Source: Dactylonectria macrodidyma
Lineage: Eukaryota; Ascomycota; Sordariomycetes; Hypocreales; Nectriaceae
DNA: 64,000 bases
Reading direction: 5' to 3'
Assembly (NCBI GenBank): GCA_020744425.1
Contig: JAGMUV010000031.1
Span: forward strand, 310,001-374,000
The notes beneath the pieces are model-generated. The model worked only from the letters and a program-made list of their open reading frames with translations. It did no database searches and had not been told where the DNA came from. This document shows positions 10,650 to 22,751 of this stretch, piece by piece. The translations under genes were made by a program, and so were the position numbers. Within the stretch, counting starts at the first letter, position 1; each line of letters begins with the position of its first letter.

Positions 10650-13600
10650 ATGGAGAAGGAGAGTCTAGTCGAGCAGTTCCGTCGATGGGATGCGCGCAAT
10701 CGCGAGAACGTGGCGCTTGCCGGCTTAGGAATCCGTACATCGGCGGACATCTTCGAGGCTGCACAGCGGCAGTTCCAGGAGGCTAGGACAGAGAGAAACC
10801 CGGTGCGGCAGGGGACGGTCGACGCTTCGGCGCTATCGGGTCTGGGTATCCGGACGTCGGCGGTCATTTTAGAGGCGACGCAAAGAGAGTACGAACAATC
10901 GAGGGAGGAGAAGAGCTCCCGCCGGCAGCGGACTCGGAGGCCGACGGTGGCGTCGTCGGGGCGGGTCGCCGGTGAGACCGAGGAACCGGCGGAGCACCGT
11001 GCTCCTGCCCCCAGGCCAAGCCGTCAGCAGGGACGCAAGAGAGCGGGTCCTGGCGGGACCGACCAACCAGCGCCGAAGCGTACCAGAACTGTACGCCGTC
11101 GGGAGAGGAGCGAGACAGAGCAGGCGCAAGATCTCGCTAACGTCATGCGGGCACTGGAAGAAGAGTTCGCCGAGAAGGAGCGACTGTCTAGCCAACAAGA
11201 ATGGTGTGAGCCCGTGCCGCACGAGAGGAAGGTGAAGACGGTGCAGGACTTCTACAAGGCGTTCCATGACGTGAGGACGTTGCCGATCCTCACTTGTATG
11301 CTCTGTTACTGCAAGTATGGCAGGGCCGAGCTGGAGGATGTGGGGTGGGACCAGTGGACAGCAAGTCCCATCGAGAAGCGTGACAACTCTCCATTCAAGT
11401 GCCTCCGGTGCTTCCCAGTAGGGAAGAAGATTCCTGGGTGCGCGGACTGTTTGAGGCACCTTGAGAGAGGTGTGTTGTCTCCGGCAGCGCAGCTACACAC
11501 GCGGCTAGGATGCGAGCACATGTTTCCTGACGAGCTGAAGGGTCTCACCCCGGTCGAGGAGAAGCTGATTGCGCTGAACTCGTGCTACGGCTTCATCACC
11601 AAGTATAGCATGCCAGAAGGACACAGGCAGAGCGTAAGGTACCCGAAGCATATCAAGGGGCACATCACGGTATTCCCCAACAATGTGCAGGAACTCGCAA
11701 CAAACGTCCTTCCGCATCCGCTGCTGAAAGTTCTGGATGAGATCCACGTGTCCTGGCAGGGCGCAGAGAAACCAGCGCCGAGGAATCTCTCGGCATTGCT
11801 GTCGGTGCGGCGTCGGGTGGTGGAGAAGGCGCTTGTGTGGTTGAAGAGACATAATCCCCTGTATGCCGATATCGATATTGACAGGGAGGAATTAAGTAGC
11901 TGGGAAGCCCCGCCGCACGGCGTGCCTCCTCAAGTGTATGAGCGGTTGGAGCGGAACGAGCCCTCGGCTTGGGAGAAGGCACGAACAGGGCAGGTCGTCC
12001 CACCGACAGACCGCGGCCTGGAGGACGAGGGAAGTGTGGATATCCGAGAAGTCCTGGAGACGCTGGGCCAGGGGCACGATTTAGAGGTCAGCGGCAACGT
12101 GATGGTGGAGCCAGGCGATGCAGATGACGAGGATGGGGCCGGCGACGAGGAGCTCGACGGCGTCGCCGCCCCAGTTCACGAGATCAGCGCTTCCGGGATG
12201 TTCGCCGTCGATGGACGACCGGACGTCGCGGACGCGGAGAAGTTGCGATATGTCCGTGACGCTTTGGGTCAGCAAGGTTCCCGCGACGAAACGGGGCCCA
12301 GTACATTGGCAGGATCGGCCGAGGTACGGCATGGATACGCGTCCGAACCTTACGTTCTCATGTCAAGGGGTGATGACTTTGCCGATTCTTTTGAACCACG
12401 ATTCTTTGCAAAGACATTTCCGACGCTGTTCCCGGTCGGTAGCGGGGGTCCAAGGCAGGCGGAGGAGAGCACCGAAGAGGCGGCCACGGGGGTGGACGGA
12501 GGCGAAGTGGAGGCCCGGGCGCGGAGTCTCGTCTCGTCCCGGAACATGACGCTAGAGACATGGGCCAAAGTGTTACTCCAGCGCCACGGCGGCCGGTTCG
12601 CAACACATCACATCTTCGCATTTCTCGTCTTCAACATAGGAGTGAGGTCGAGAAATCGTCGAGCCAGCATGCTGAGCGTGACAAGGAAGAACTTCCCGGA
12701 TGTGGAACGCATTGTACACTCGCTAAGCCCGGAGAGGCTGGAGGCGGCCAAGGTCGACTTGGAGGCGACCGGGAAGACGGCCGACGAGGTCGTCAACCAG
12801 TTATTGAAAAGCCTGTCGCTGTACGGCTTTCGCCAGCCGATGTCGAGGGAGAGTCGTTTGAGCATGCGGCGAAAGATCAAGTCCGAGATCATTCGGGATG
12901 GCATCCCGGCCATCTGGTTCACGCTGAGCCCGAACGACATCACAAACCCGGTCAAGCTGAGGCTCGCTGCATATCGGACGAGGGATCCGGACGAAGCCGA
13001 GGCCTTCCTGACGAGCCTTGACCTGGCATACAAGCGGACACGGCTGGCGATCTCGGATCCCCTCAGCTCGGCAATCTTTTTCCACCGTGAAGTGTCCATG
13101 TTCTTCGAACACTACGTCAAGACGGGAGAGGACTCGGTGTTTGGGCGCATCAGCAGGTACTTTGGGGCCATCGAGACCAACGAGCGCGGGTCGCTCCACG
13201 TCCACGGACTCCTCTGGCTTCATGGAAACATGCATCTGAGTTCAATCCTGGAAGATGTCGAAGGGGAGGATCAGGCTGCATATCGGGAGAGGGTCATCCA
13301 GTACGTAGACAGTGTCTTCACGGAGGTTTGTTCGCCATAAATCTGCCGTACAGGACAATATTGTTTAACGACGTTGTAGGACCTCGATCAAGAGTCTTTC
13401 TCGACCACTCAGGCGGAGAGGTCTGTGACGTCGGACATATCGTCGCTGCTGGGGAACAGCCAGCAGTTCGCGGCCGCATTCAACGACGAAGCCAACTTCT
13501 GCGCCGGCGCCACCCAGATCCACACCCACAGCCCTACGTGCGTGAAATACTCCATTCAGGGACAAGGGAAGCATCGGAATCCGTGCCGATTCAAGGCGCC

Positions 13601-16600
13601 GTGGAGATTAGCGGAGAGGACGGGGTTTACGAATGATGGAGTGTTACAGATCCGGCGGACTCACAGCATGGTAAATCGATGGAACAAGTCCATAGCGGTA
13701 GGACTTCGACATAACCACGACATCTCATTCATTGCGACGCAGTGCAAAACCATGGCCATCGTGTTTTACGTAACAAATTACGCTACCAAGGTCGAGGATC
13801 CGGTATGGAAACGGGTGGCCGCGGCAGCAGATCTGCTCCCCGTCTTGAACGAGTCGGCCACTGAGAGGCAGTCGAACGAGGTCGACCGAGGCCAAAACAA
13901 AACGCGGCAATTCTTAATGAGGGTTGCAAACCGGATCTTCACGGAGCGGGCGTTGTCGCAGGTCGAAGTCGTTGCTCACCTGTTGGGCTACCCAACGGAG
14001 TTTGCAAGTAACCACGCCTGGGCGTTCCTGAATGTATCATCACTCTACTGGCATGTCTTCCGACGCTGGCGCCACCTGCGACGCGAGAGCAGCATGGAGA
14101 TGGCGGACGATCCGGTCGAGGAGGCGGTGCTCCTGGAAGAGGCCGGAGAAAGGATCTCGTTCGTGCAGGCATACCCGCACCGCGGCAGGCTCCTACAGGG
14201 GCTGTCACTGTATGACTATATGTCGATAGTCAAGTTGAAGCGAAAGGGCAAAGGCGCAGGCGCTTGGGGGGAGGTACAATTCGACAGGTCCTGGCCCCTG
14301 TCGCAGACGTGGGTGCAGGCGCTGCGAAAACCCAGCGACCATGCTGTCGTCTGTTTCGATGGTTACCTGAGTACGGACTTTAGCGACGAAGGCGAGGTCT
14401 ACTATAAGAGGTACGCAGTGAACACGCGAATAGCTTGACACGTCTTTCCGAAGGCTGACGGTGCTCTGGTAGGGCGGCAGTCCAGCATCTCGCAATATTC
14501 GTCCCGTGGGAGTCGTTCTTGTACGAGAGGTCGGGGGACATCAACGCCATCTGGGAAAGACGAAAGCAGACTCTGCCGCGGCGGATATCATTCGTCGCAA
14601 ACAACATCCAACTACTTCACCGGTCGGCCGAGGACGCGAAGCGCGATGCCAGGCAGTGGGCCGCCCAGTCCGGGGATGGAGAACCCGGCGCTGACGCAAT
14701 CAGACCAGAGTCGGATATAGGAGGCGGTCACGAGGGACCTGAGGCAGTATACCGCTCGGACAACGTCGGTACCGCAACGCGATTGCTAGATGTATTGAGG
14801 CAAGCGATAACAAAAAAAGAGATCACAGCCGGGTCCACCGAGATCACGACAATCGTACAACAGCTGAGTCGGTTCCAGCAGTCGGCTCTGCGTTCCACAA
14901 ACGAACTGCGCGGCACGATTGTTTCCGAGGGAGGGCCGAAGACATTGAGCACTCCAGAAGGGTCGTCTCTGGGGCCCTTGCCAGGGCAGGAGCGGGTTAG
15001 GTCCATCAAGTCGCAGCAAACGAGCGCCTCTAGAGAGAAAGAGAAGATGATTCAGGGAATACAGAGCCAGCCCGATAACAACACAACCGACCACAGCTCA
15101 GCTGTGTACAGCGTACTAAATGGCTTCGGGGAGCACGACGTCCATCTTACGGCTGCAGATTCGGAGGCCTCGGGCCTGTGCGTGGGCCCATCTGCGAGCA
15201 TCCAGTTTGGCCCGTCAACGTCGTTCTCCGAGACAGGGAGGCAGCTGGCCCAGTCGTCCACGCTCAACCGAGAACAGAGCATCGCCCTCCAGCTGATATG
15301 TCGCCAACTGGACCGCGTTTACCGCGACGAGAGCGGAACCTCTCAGCTCTGCCAATTTATCGGAGGTGAAGGTGGCACTGGAAAGTCGCGCGTCATCGCC
15401 ACCATCGCCGAGCTGTTCGCAAGCAAGGGAATATCGCATCGTCTGCTGGTAACGGCGACCTCGGGAACTGCCGCCGCGAACATTAACGGAATCACTATCC
15501 ATTCCGCCTGCGGATTCTCGAAAGATACAGCTCCGCGGGGAGGTCGGGGCGCGGACATCGACGGGTTCGCGGGGCCCAGCTCGGCAAGTCTCCGAGTCGA
15601 CGGGAGAAGCACAGCGGAGTGGCAGGAGAAATGGCTGCTGATCGTCGATGAGGTCAGCATGCTCGGCGCGCCGACCCTGTACATCGTGAACGAACAGCTC
15701 CGCAAGCTTCGGGGGCGTGCTCACGACTTCGGCGGGATTCCCATCGTCCTCTTCTGCGGGGACTTCCACCAATTCCGCCCCGTACAGGAGAGGTCAATCC
15801 TCCTCCCAAGTGCAGCCATTCCGTGGGACGAAGAAAAGTCGTTCAAGGCGGAGCAGAGGTACCAGCACGACACGGCGCACGCCCTATGGAACAAGTTCAC
15901 CACAGTTGTCATGCTACACGAGCAAGTCCGTGCCGCGGGAGATCCACAACTTCAGCAGGTATTGAAGCGGATCAGACAAGGCGTGCAAGACCAGTCTGAT
16001 GTAGATTTCCTGAACCGCGCGTGCTACAAGGAGGGCAGACGGATCCCATGGGAGTCGGGTATCACTGTGGTGACGCCGCTGAACAGAAACCGCTGGAACC
16101 TGAATGTCGAAGCGACACTCGCCTTCCAGAGGCAACGGCAGGGCCCGGTCCGAATTTTCATTTCTGAACATAAGTGGAAAGCTGGCCAGCCGACAGAGGA
16201 GGAAGCCATCATGATGCTGAGCCACGGGGACGACAGTGACATACCAGTGCCAGCCGTCTTCATCTTCGTTCCAGGCATGCCCGTCGTCATAAACAAGAAC
16301 ACCCACCAAGGCCTGAAGCTGGTCAACGGAGCCGGGTACACCGCCATGGACGTCATCCTCGACAAGGCGCATCCGGGCCACCGGATCAACGCAGAGATCA
16401 TACTGCACTTCGGCCCGCCGGCAGGGATCGTGCTATCATCGGAGACGACGAGGGATTTTCACTTCGTAGGCATGCCGGCCGGTACCCTCCTCCTAACGCC
16501 CATCAGCACCAAGATAGACTGTCAAAGGAAGCGTCCGTGGCAGAAGCACAGCGTCAGCCGGCGGGGGTTACCATGCGCAGCGGCTTTCGCCTGCACAGAT

Positions 16601-16894
16601 TACAAGGTGCAAAGCAAGACATTAGACCGAGTGGCGCTTGAAATTCGGGGGACGAGGACGACGAAGATCGACGGCGAGGCGGTTCCGACGCAATGCGACC
16701 CTTACAGCTTGTATGTGCAGCTATCGCGGTGTCGGACACTGGATGGCATCATGCTCCTATCCAAGGCAAGAGAGAGGGACTTTGTGGGCAATCGAGTGCC
16801 TGACGACATGGTCGCTGCTGAGGAGAGGCTGGAAAAGCTGAGCGAAGTCACTATTAGGGAAGCGGATCGTTGGGATTGGGGGGTTATGAATTGA
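10650..16894 (+). CDS. Helitron Rep-helicase (RepHel)
   Basis: Exons 10650-13325, 13380-14410 and 14473-16894 join in frame to 2042 residues without an internal stop. The introns are 54 and 62 nt, with GTTTGT..TAG and GTACGC..TAG ends. The N-terminus has two copies of a 39-residue repeat (GLGIRTSA at 25 and 64). Next is a cysteine-rich DUF6570-like region (about 215-430). The Rep nuclease has the HUH motif (H850-V-H852 in GSLHVHGLLWL) and the two-tyrosine YVTNY motif (Y1022, Y1026). A Pif1-type helicase has Walker A GEGGTGKS (1534-1541) and Walker B DE at 1628-1629 (LLIVDEVSMLG). These parts carry out rolling-circle-like transposition: nicking and ligation by Rep, 5'-3' unwinding by the helicase. 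All key residues seen are present, so the protein may be active. Confidence 0.95.
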
Positions 16895-17041
16895 GGTCGA
16901 GGGAGAAGAGGAAGAAGAGACGTCAACACGCAGGCCGTATTAAAAGTGACGTTTTAGATTCCGACGCGGGGCTCGCGTGGTGTGGAATGACACGAAACCG
17001 ACGCGGGACCACGCTCAAATTCACGTGACCTAGAAGTCAAG

Positions 17042-17050
17042 GGTGAAAAG
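17042..17050 (+). repeat. 9-bp target-site duplication, left
   Basis: GGTGAAAAG abuts the left end of the RecQ-bearing element and is repeated exactly at 22348-22356. Confidence 0.9.
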
Positions 17051-17192
17051 TTACCTCAGCAAGCTCAGACCCTCTGCTCGGGCGGCGGCTATGCGCGCTT
17101 ACTAAAGCACGCTAACCCGAACGGGTAACACCTTCACAGAGGGCCTGAGCCCAATTTCCACATTTTTGGTGGCGTTGTCGTTCGCCGCTTTG
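17051..17192 (+). repeat. 142-bp terminal inverted repeat, left
   Basis: Identical base for base to the reverse complement of 22206-22347; divergence starts abruptly at both borders. It contains an internal small hairpin (ACCCGAACGGGT). Confidence 0.93.
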
Positions 17193-17381
17193 GAAGCTCT
17201 GTACGAAACAGAAACAGCTTAGTGCAACGGCCCTCTGGGGTGTCCCCCCGGGGAGAATAAAAACCTACCTACCTACCTTGTAATCATGCGCGTTCGTTCT
17301 TGCTCAACAGAAAACTTGCATGCGTTTGCAGTCAATTGTCAATTTGTGCCACCATTAATACATCTGCATACCACTCTAGAT

Positions 17382-19891
17382 ATGACATTCGAAGCTTCGT
17401 CCACTACGGCCACACCAGAAGGCAGCACGTCTGGCTCTTCGCTGCTGCCACCCGTCAACAACCACCGCAGACGATCACCCCGCTCAGATGCTGAGAAGCT
17501 CGATATTGTATGCAATTTTATGCGAAATGAGCTCCGTTGGGGTGTTGCCGACCTTGTCACGGCATTAGCTTCCTCTGAAGGTTCTAATAATACTCGTCGA
17601 AAGGCTGCATTCGTAGCAGCGGCCTACAAGGACTCTGAGGTCCTGAAGTCCTACTTTCGCGATGCGGATCAACTGTGGGGTGACGGCAGGCAGTCTATCA
17701 TCGAGGCGTTGGATCTGGGCGACAATGAGCTACGGAGAGAGGTGGAAAACCTAGGAACTATACCACCATTTAACAAGTTCGATCCAACCTCCAAGAATGG
17801 AGACTTCGACGCGCTCGACATGGACCAAACCCTAAATACGATACACAATGAGGCACCTCTGTTACTACAGCTTATCAGAGGCATCATGGCTCCTGAATCC
17901 CGGCGGAAGTATCAGCGCCAAAAAGAACCAGCTGCTCGAATTGTCGCCATCATATCAATCCTCTGCTTCTCGCAGCGCCAAAACACCTGTACCGGCTTTC
18001 AGACGAACCTAGGCCTCTACCTCCATTCTCAAGGTGTGAAGCGTCAACAGCTAGAGCTCCTCGGTCAACTCGGACTTGTCGTCAGTTACAACACCGTCAT
18101 CCGAGCCATCAAAGAACAATCAACTCGGGCTGCGGCACGAGTAGAGGGTATGGGGCAGAGTGACGAGGCCGTGACGTCGTACGATAATTTCGAGGTAATG
18201 GAAGGCGTCAAGGAGCAGCGGGTTGATCATCAAGGTACCTTCCATTCTGTGACGACGGGCCAGGTCATTCAAGGCATTGAAATACCGCCTGGTGGACTGC
18301 GACAAGATATGCTTGATTCTCAGGCGGAAATATGCGCCAGTGACGTCTTCCTGGCCCCCGGGAATCGGGATGACGGTATTAATCGTCAGGTATGTATTGA
18401 TCCATCATGCCCATGGCTTGGTGTTGAACCGTCTCGCAGTAGATATCACGATACTTTTCCTACGAAGCTATCAACACGATCTTCTCGAACGCCATCCCGG
18501 ACGCTGCAAAGAAGCAACGTCCAGCAATGCCCGTTGTCGATGTTCTCGAACCTGTCAAGACTGTCCATTGCTCCCTTGGTCCTATTCCTCATGACGAGAG
18601 CAGTAATGCTGGCAATATCCTGATTCTTGAGAATATCTTTCAACATCAATATCACCTACCCGATTCCGCCTTTGAGCATCGTTTATTCCTCATCTACGGT
18701 GACCAGAAGACCACGCAGCGGATTCGTTCGATCAAGCAACGCAGGGAAGAAGCTCAGCGGCCTTGCGACAGGCTACAATGGGCGCTGCCAGTACCGGCGC
18801 TCTTCCACCTCCGTATGAACTACCTCTACATGATATCCAGACTCCACTTTGGCGGTCCTGGCAGCGATCAATCCACGTTATATGACGCCATGAACTTCTG
18901 GACAAGGAAAAGGATCTGCAAATCCAGCGCTGATTTCTACGCCCTAGAGCAGCTGATCATCCATAGTTTCCAGGCTAGAGTGTGCGCTTTGCTCTGGAAT
19001 ATGCTTGCTCAGTCTGGGCAGGGGATTGGCCTCGAGTTCGAAGACATCGCTCGAATGCTGGCTATTCACGATGCTGGAACCTTCTCACAACTCTTGGATA
19101 GGATCGTCGATTCTTACGGCAAGTATGCCCGCTCGACTGATGACGAGGAGCTTCGGAACCACATCCTGTTCTTGCAGCACACTCAGACCTACCTGCTTCT
19201 GAAGTATTCAATCAAGCATGCCGATCTCGGCCTCTTGCGCCGAGCCATTGACCGCTGTTGTGTGTATTTCCATGGCTCAGGGCAATCGAGATATGCGTTT
19301 GAGATGCTGTACCTTCAGCGTCTCACGTCAACGCGTGCTGCCACCCCGGAATTACAACGCGCGATACTTGCAAACGGGCTTGTAAATCGCCAGGGCAAGG
19401 CGGATAGCTGGTATGAGACAGACAGGCTCGTGGAATTCCACAATGGCACTCTCAGGAAGCTACTCAACGCCAAACGTGGATCTTCTCTTACGCTGGATTA
19501 TCTCTTCGAGCACTGTGCTCTAAATACCGACTTCTTTGCCACTCTTGCCAAGCAGACAGAATCCTTTTACGGCATTCATCGGAGTAGCAAACATCCAGAG
19601 AAATCAGCGGAACGTGACATTAGGGTGATGGCTCAACGCTTATCGCACAGCGGGTCAATTGCTCTGCACAGTGGACGGACGGTTAAGCATAAAGCTACTG
19701 ATGTGTTGGCAGAAGGGGCAATGTGCATTGCCGGCAAATCGATAGCCAAGTTCAACAGAATGGCATGCAGCGTCGACTATGATTACTTGGAAGGAGACGA
19801 AGATGAACTGGGCGATGGACAGGAAGACGAAGATGAAATCGACGAGGAACTTGGCCATTTTTTTGCAGTTTATCATGCCGATGAGGAGTAG
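17382..19891 (+). CDS. DUF6589-like putative DDE transposase
   Basis: Two exons, 17382-18389 and 18443-19891, are joined by a 53-nt intron (GTATGT..GTAG) to give 818 residues. The join reads DDGINRQISRYFSYEAINTI. The frame stays open up to an ATG at 17286, but the extra 32 residues look non-protein, so I chose 17382. Conserved features include SYNTVIRAIKEQS, the acidic SYDNFEVMEG (D268), FHSVTTGQVI, and IYGDQKTTQR (D423, a GDQ-type motif expected of a second catalytic aspartate). Near the C-terminus, a segment reads SWYETDRLVEFHNGTL. The tail is acidic. I did not assign the third catalytic residue. In context it should act on the flanking 142-bp repeats. Confidence 0.8.
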
Positions 19892-19912
19892 AAGGGACTG
19901 ATGTCTCCTGAT

Positions 19913-21873
19913 TTATCTATCGAGTTTGAGCTTTCGGAGCGTTGCTTGAAGGCATGCGTCCTGTGTCACCTCGAGGACCTCCTTGCCGTACGCAGCTAGA
20001 TCACCCCATTCCCCGTTGACTGCGTGTGCTAATGAACCAATAGAAGTAACCGCTGCACCCGTTCTTGATATCATGTTTACAGCTTTATCTGGAAGGATAA
20101 GCTCAGCTGGTGCAGCTGTGATAAAGGTCGGAAATAAGGTGCATGCCGCCTTTGCATCTCGCCACTCGACCAAAGCCAACTTCACCGCTTCGGTGATGTG
20201 CTTTTGAGATTGAACGATCCTGACAGGCCTCCCAGCCTTGCTGGAAGGTATCTTGACGTCGTCCCCTGCGCATTTGCTACAGCAAGAAACTGCCTCTGTC
20301 GGACGAGTGCATAATGCGCGGTTTTCGCCGAAGAACCTGAGTATGCCTCGCCGGATGCAAGTTGAACGATTGATTAATTCCCATATGCCTCGTGGTAAGA
20401 CGGATCGCTTCTCGCGCTCCGTCATCCCCTTTTTGAAGGATCGAAGCGGCAAGTGTTCCATACTCTCCCCAAAACACCAGGCAGGAACTAACCAGACGAA
20501 CTTACCGCAGATTGCCTTACCCCGTGCAGCTCGGCCGGCACGCTGCAATAAAGCCCCCATGCTGGGTGGGACCCCCCACTGAACGACGAGTCGGATATCT
20601 GGATTATCAATACCCATTCCCATGGCATCTGTGGCGACGATGATGCGATGCATTGAGCTATCCAAGGCGCTCTCTGTGTCAGGCTTTTCGAACTCTGTGG
20701 ATATACGCCTCTTATCAGGTTCTGCAAGCTGTGAATGATATGCCTGGACGGCATTGATGGCTGCCGTCTTTGAACAGCCTGCCCGAACGAGTAGCGTTCT
20801 CAGTGCCCCGACCACCTTCATGATCCGCGTTATCGAGTCGACATAGACTATGGTCTTCTGAATTGTCTTGCAACAGGCACGACTGTCAGATCCTGCTCCC
20901 ATCCGTTGATGTCGAGTCCTTGTTAAGAGTGCTTGAGCAGCAGCTATACCGGCGCTTTTGAATGCCTCTCTTGCCATGCTCTCCCTTCTCTCCTTAACAG
21001 CCTGCTCAATTGCCGCCTGCACCGGTTTAACAAGGAACTCTAGATCGCGGAAACCGTCCATCCGATACTGAAATGCCTGAATTTCGAATGTTATGTTGGG
21101 TCTGTCAATGGAGGTTCGTTGAATGCGAACGGAAGGGTCGAATCCGCTGAGATCTCGAACCTCAGCCAGCGTAACTGGATCAAGCGTCGCAGAACATCCC
21201 AGCCAAGGCACAGACCTACTGATCAGATCTCGCAGCAAAGCCAATCCGCTGTATGAACTCCTCCAACGCAGACCCCACTCGCTGACCACGTGTAATTCGT
21301 CGATAGCCACCAATACGAGATGATCTTGAAAGGCCTGGTCGTATAGGACCTCCGTCTTGAACCTCTCTGACAATGCAATTTCTGGACTCAAAAGCACTGG
21401 GCCCCTCTGTTCAGCCGTGATGTTCGGTTGGCAACTGTCGACATGGAAGTCCTACCGTGCGTGTATTTGCCGATTCGGATCTCATTAAGCAACGCGGCTT
21501 TATTTGACTGGCCGTTTAATACGCAAGGCCTGCAGTTGGGTATTCGAGCAATGGACTTGGCCTGCGGTGAAGATCAGTTATTTCATTGTTTTCCCATAAT
21601 TGTCTATGTGTCTCGCCACCGACTAACCTGGTCCTCTTCAAGCAGATTCAAGGGCATAATCATGAGACAAATGCCGCCTCGCAAGGCCGGAATAGCTTGG
21701 AATACGGCACTCTTGCCCCATCCGGTAGGTGCAATCAGGATTAGGTCCTGCTGGTCGACAGCGAGTCTTCGTATTGCTTCTACCTGGCCGTCCCGGGGAG
21801 GGAAGTTGAGGAGGTTTGCCAATGTCGAGGGCAATGACTCAGGATCAGGGCAACACAATGGGGTATGTAGCAT
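19913..21873 (-). CDS. RecQ-family ATP-dependent DNA helicase
   Basis: Three exons, 21873-21628, 21561-21456 and 21396-19913, are separated by 66- and 59-nt introns and give 611 residues. Both joins restore helicase sequence: LLEEDQ|AKSIARIPNC and GKYTH|VLLSPEIALS. SF2 motifs appear in order. Walker A is APTGWGKS (48-55). The DEAH-like box is DELHVVSEWG (150-159). These are followed by GCSATLDP, IVATDAMGMGIDNPDIR and QRAGRAARG. A RecQ-type zinc site follows (CIRRGILRFFGE..C..CCSKC). There is no HRDC domain. It sits tail-to-tail with the transposase inside the same inverted repeats, suggesting it helps process replication or excision intermediates of the element. That role is inference. Confidence 0.88.
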
Positions 21874-22205
21874 CACGATCAGTAGCGGAGATTTCTATGT
21901 ATCCCCAACTATAATTTTCAAGAATAATTGAGGGCATCTTTGCTGTTGTCATGGAACGGGCTGGGCCGTTGATATATATTCGGCTAATGTCGATACCCTC
22001 GACGCCACTAAATGAAGGCAAAGCTCTGCGCAACCCCTGAGCTCGAGTATGTAGCTAGGTAGGCAGCTCCACGCGAGCAACTTGTTGGTTTCCAAGCACG
22101 CTTCTGGCTGAATAAGCCCCGTGCCCCTTTCATGTCAGGCGTACGAGTAATCAGTCGATGAAACAGATGTTGAAGATGGCGAATGATACTGCGTTTCGCA
22201 AATTA

Positions 22206-22347
22206 CAAAGCGGCGAACGACAACGCCACCAAAAATGTGGAAATTGGGCTCAGGCCCTCTGTGAAGGTGTTACCCGTTCGGGTTAGCGTGCTTTAGTAAG
22301 CGCGCATAGCCGCCGCCCGAGCAGAGGGTCTGAGCTTGCTGAGGTAA
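22206..22347 (-). repeat. 142-bp terminal inverted repeat, right
   Basis: Exact inverse of 17051-17192, followed directly by the second GGTGAAAAG at 22348-22356. Confidence 0.93.
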
Positions 22348-22356
22348 GGTGAAAAG
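22348..22356 (+). repeat. 9-bp target-site duplication, right
   Basis: GGTGAAAAG, identical to 17042-17050. Confidence 0.9.
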
Positions 22357-22751
22357 GCGGGGGCATAGAACCTTTCGTCTCTTCGTTCGTTCCTCACTTC
22401 GTTCCTCAAGGCACTACGTTGTTGACCCATACCCACGTTCGCCCCGTGATAGTTTGTGCCTTCCTTTATGGCTGCGCCGCTATCAACCTTCGATTCCCCA
22501 GTTGCTTCCCCGATATTAGCCAGACGACGAAAAGTGGAAGCCAAACATGCAGGCCGTACGTGCGGCAATCAAATTTGCTATGGCGACAAACAGGCTCGAT
22601 GCGGATCGGCGGCATCGGCAAACTAACCTCTAGCGTGCGACTATACTAATAAAAAGCAGCCTCGATTTTGGCAGACCGTGCTTCAGCTGCCGAAGATAGG
22701 ATGCTGAACACTTGCAGGATTTGGCCTTCAAGCAGGCCTGTCATGGAACAA
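22357..22751 (+). other. Displaced right flank, possible Helitron 3' end
   Basis: Before the 5.3-kb insertion this sequence followed the Helitron coding region by only 156 bp. It holds no gene. At 22597-22617 CGATGC and GCATCG form a 6-bp stem with a 9-nt loop; CTAG follows after 12 nt at 22630-22633. This layout fits a Helitron 3' terminus, but the next base is C rather than T, so I treat it only as a candidate. TTCGTTCGTTCC direct repeats occur near 22383. Confidence 0.35.

Larger units (their letters stand above)
10247..17050 (+). mobile_element. Helitron core, termini unresolved
   Basis: This segment carries a full Rep-helicase gene. Helitrons have no inverted repeats; canonical ones begin TC and end with a hairpin and CTRR, and I cannot fix either end with confidence. 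The left limit is masked by the piggyBac insertion; the original element may extend through the OB-fold gene to about 6.7 kb. The right limit is masked by the 5.3-kb insertion at 17051-22347. A hairpin plus CTAG at 22597-22633 is a candidate right end. Confidence 0.7.
17051..22347. mobile_element. 5.3-kb TIR transposon with DUF6589-like transposase and RecQ helicase
   Basis: The 5297-bp element has 142-bp perfectly matching inverted repeats at both ends, starting TTACCTCAGC, and a perfect 9-bp duplication (GGTGAAAAG) outside them. It contains exactly two spliced genes, convergent, with their stop codons 21 bp apart: a DUF6589-like putative DDE transposase and a RecQ-type helicase. Perfect repeats, intact frames and a perfect duplication argue for a recent insertion. 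The nearest architecture I recall is the Academ group of transposons, of which a helicase-bearing lineage has been described. That comparison is from memory and needs a search. Confidence 0.9.

Noticed and set aside
10869..11459. Long minus-strand frame opposite RepHel exon 1
   Set aside because: Antisense shadow of the GC-rich exon, with no family resemblance.
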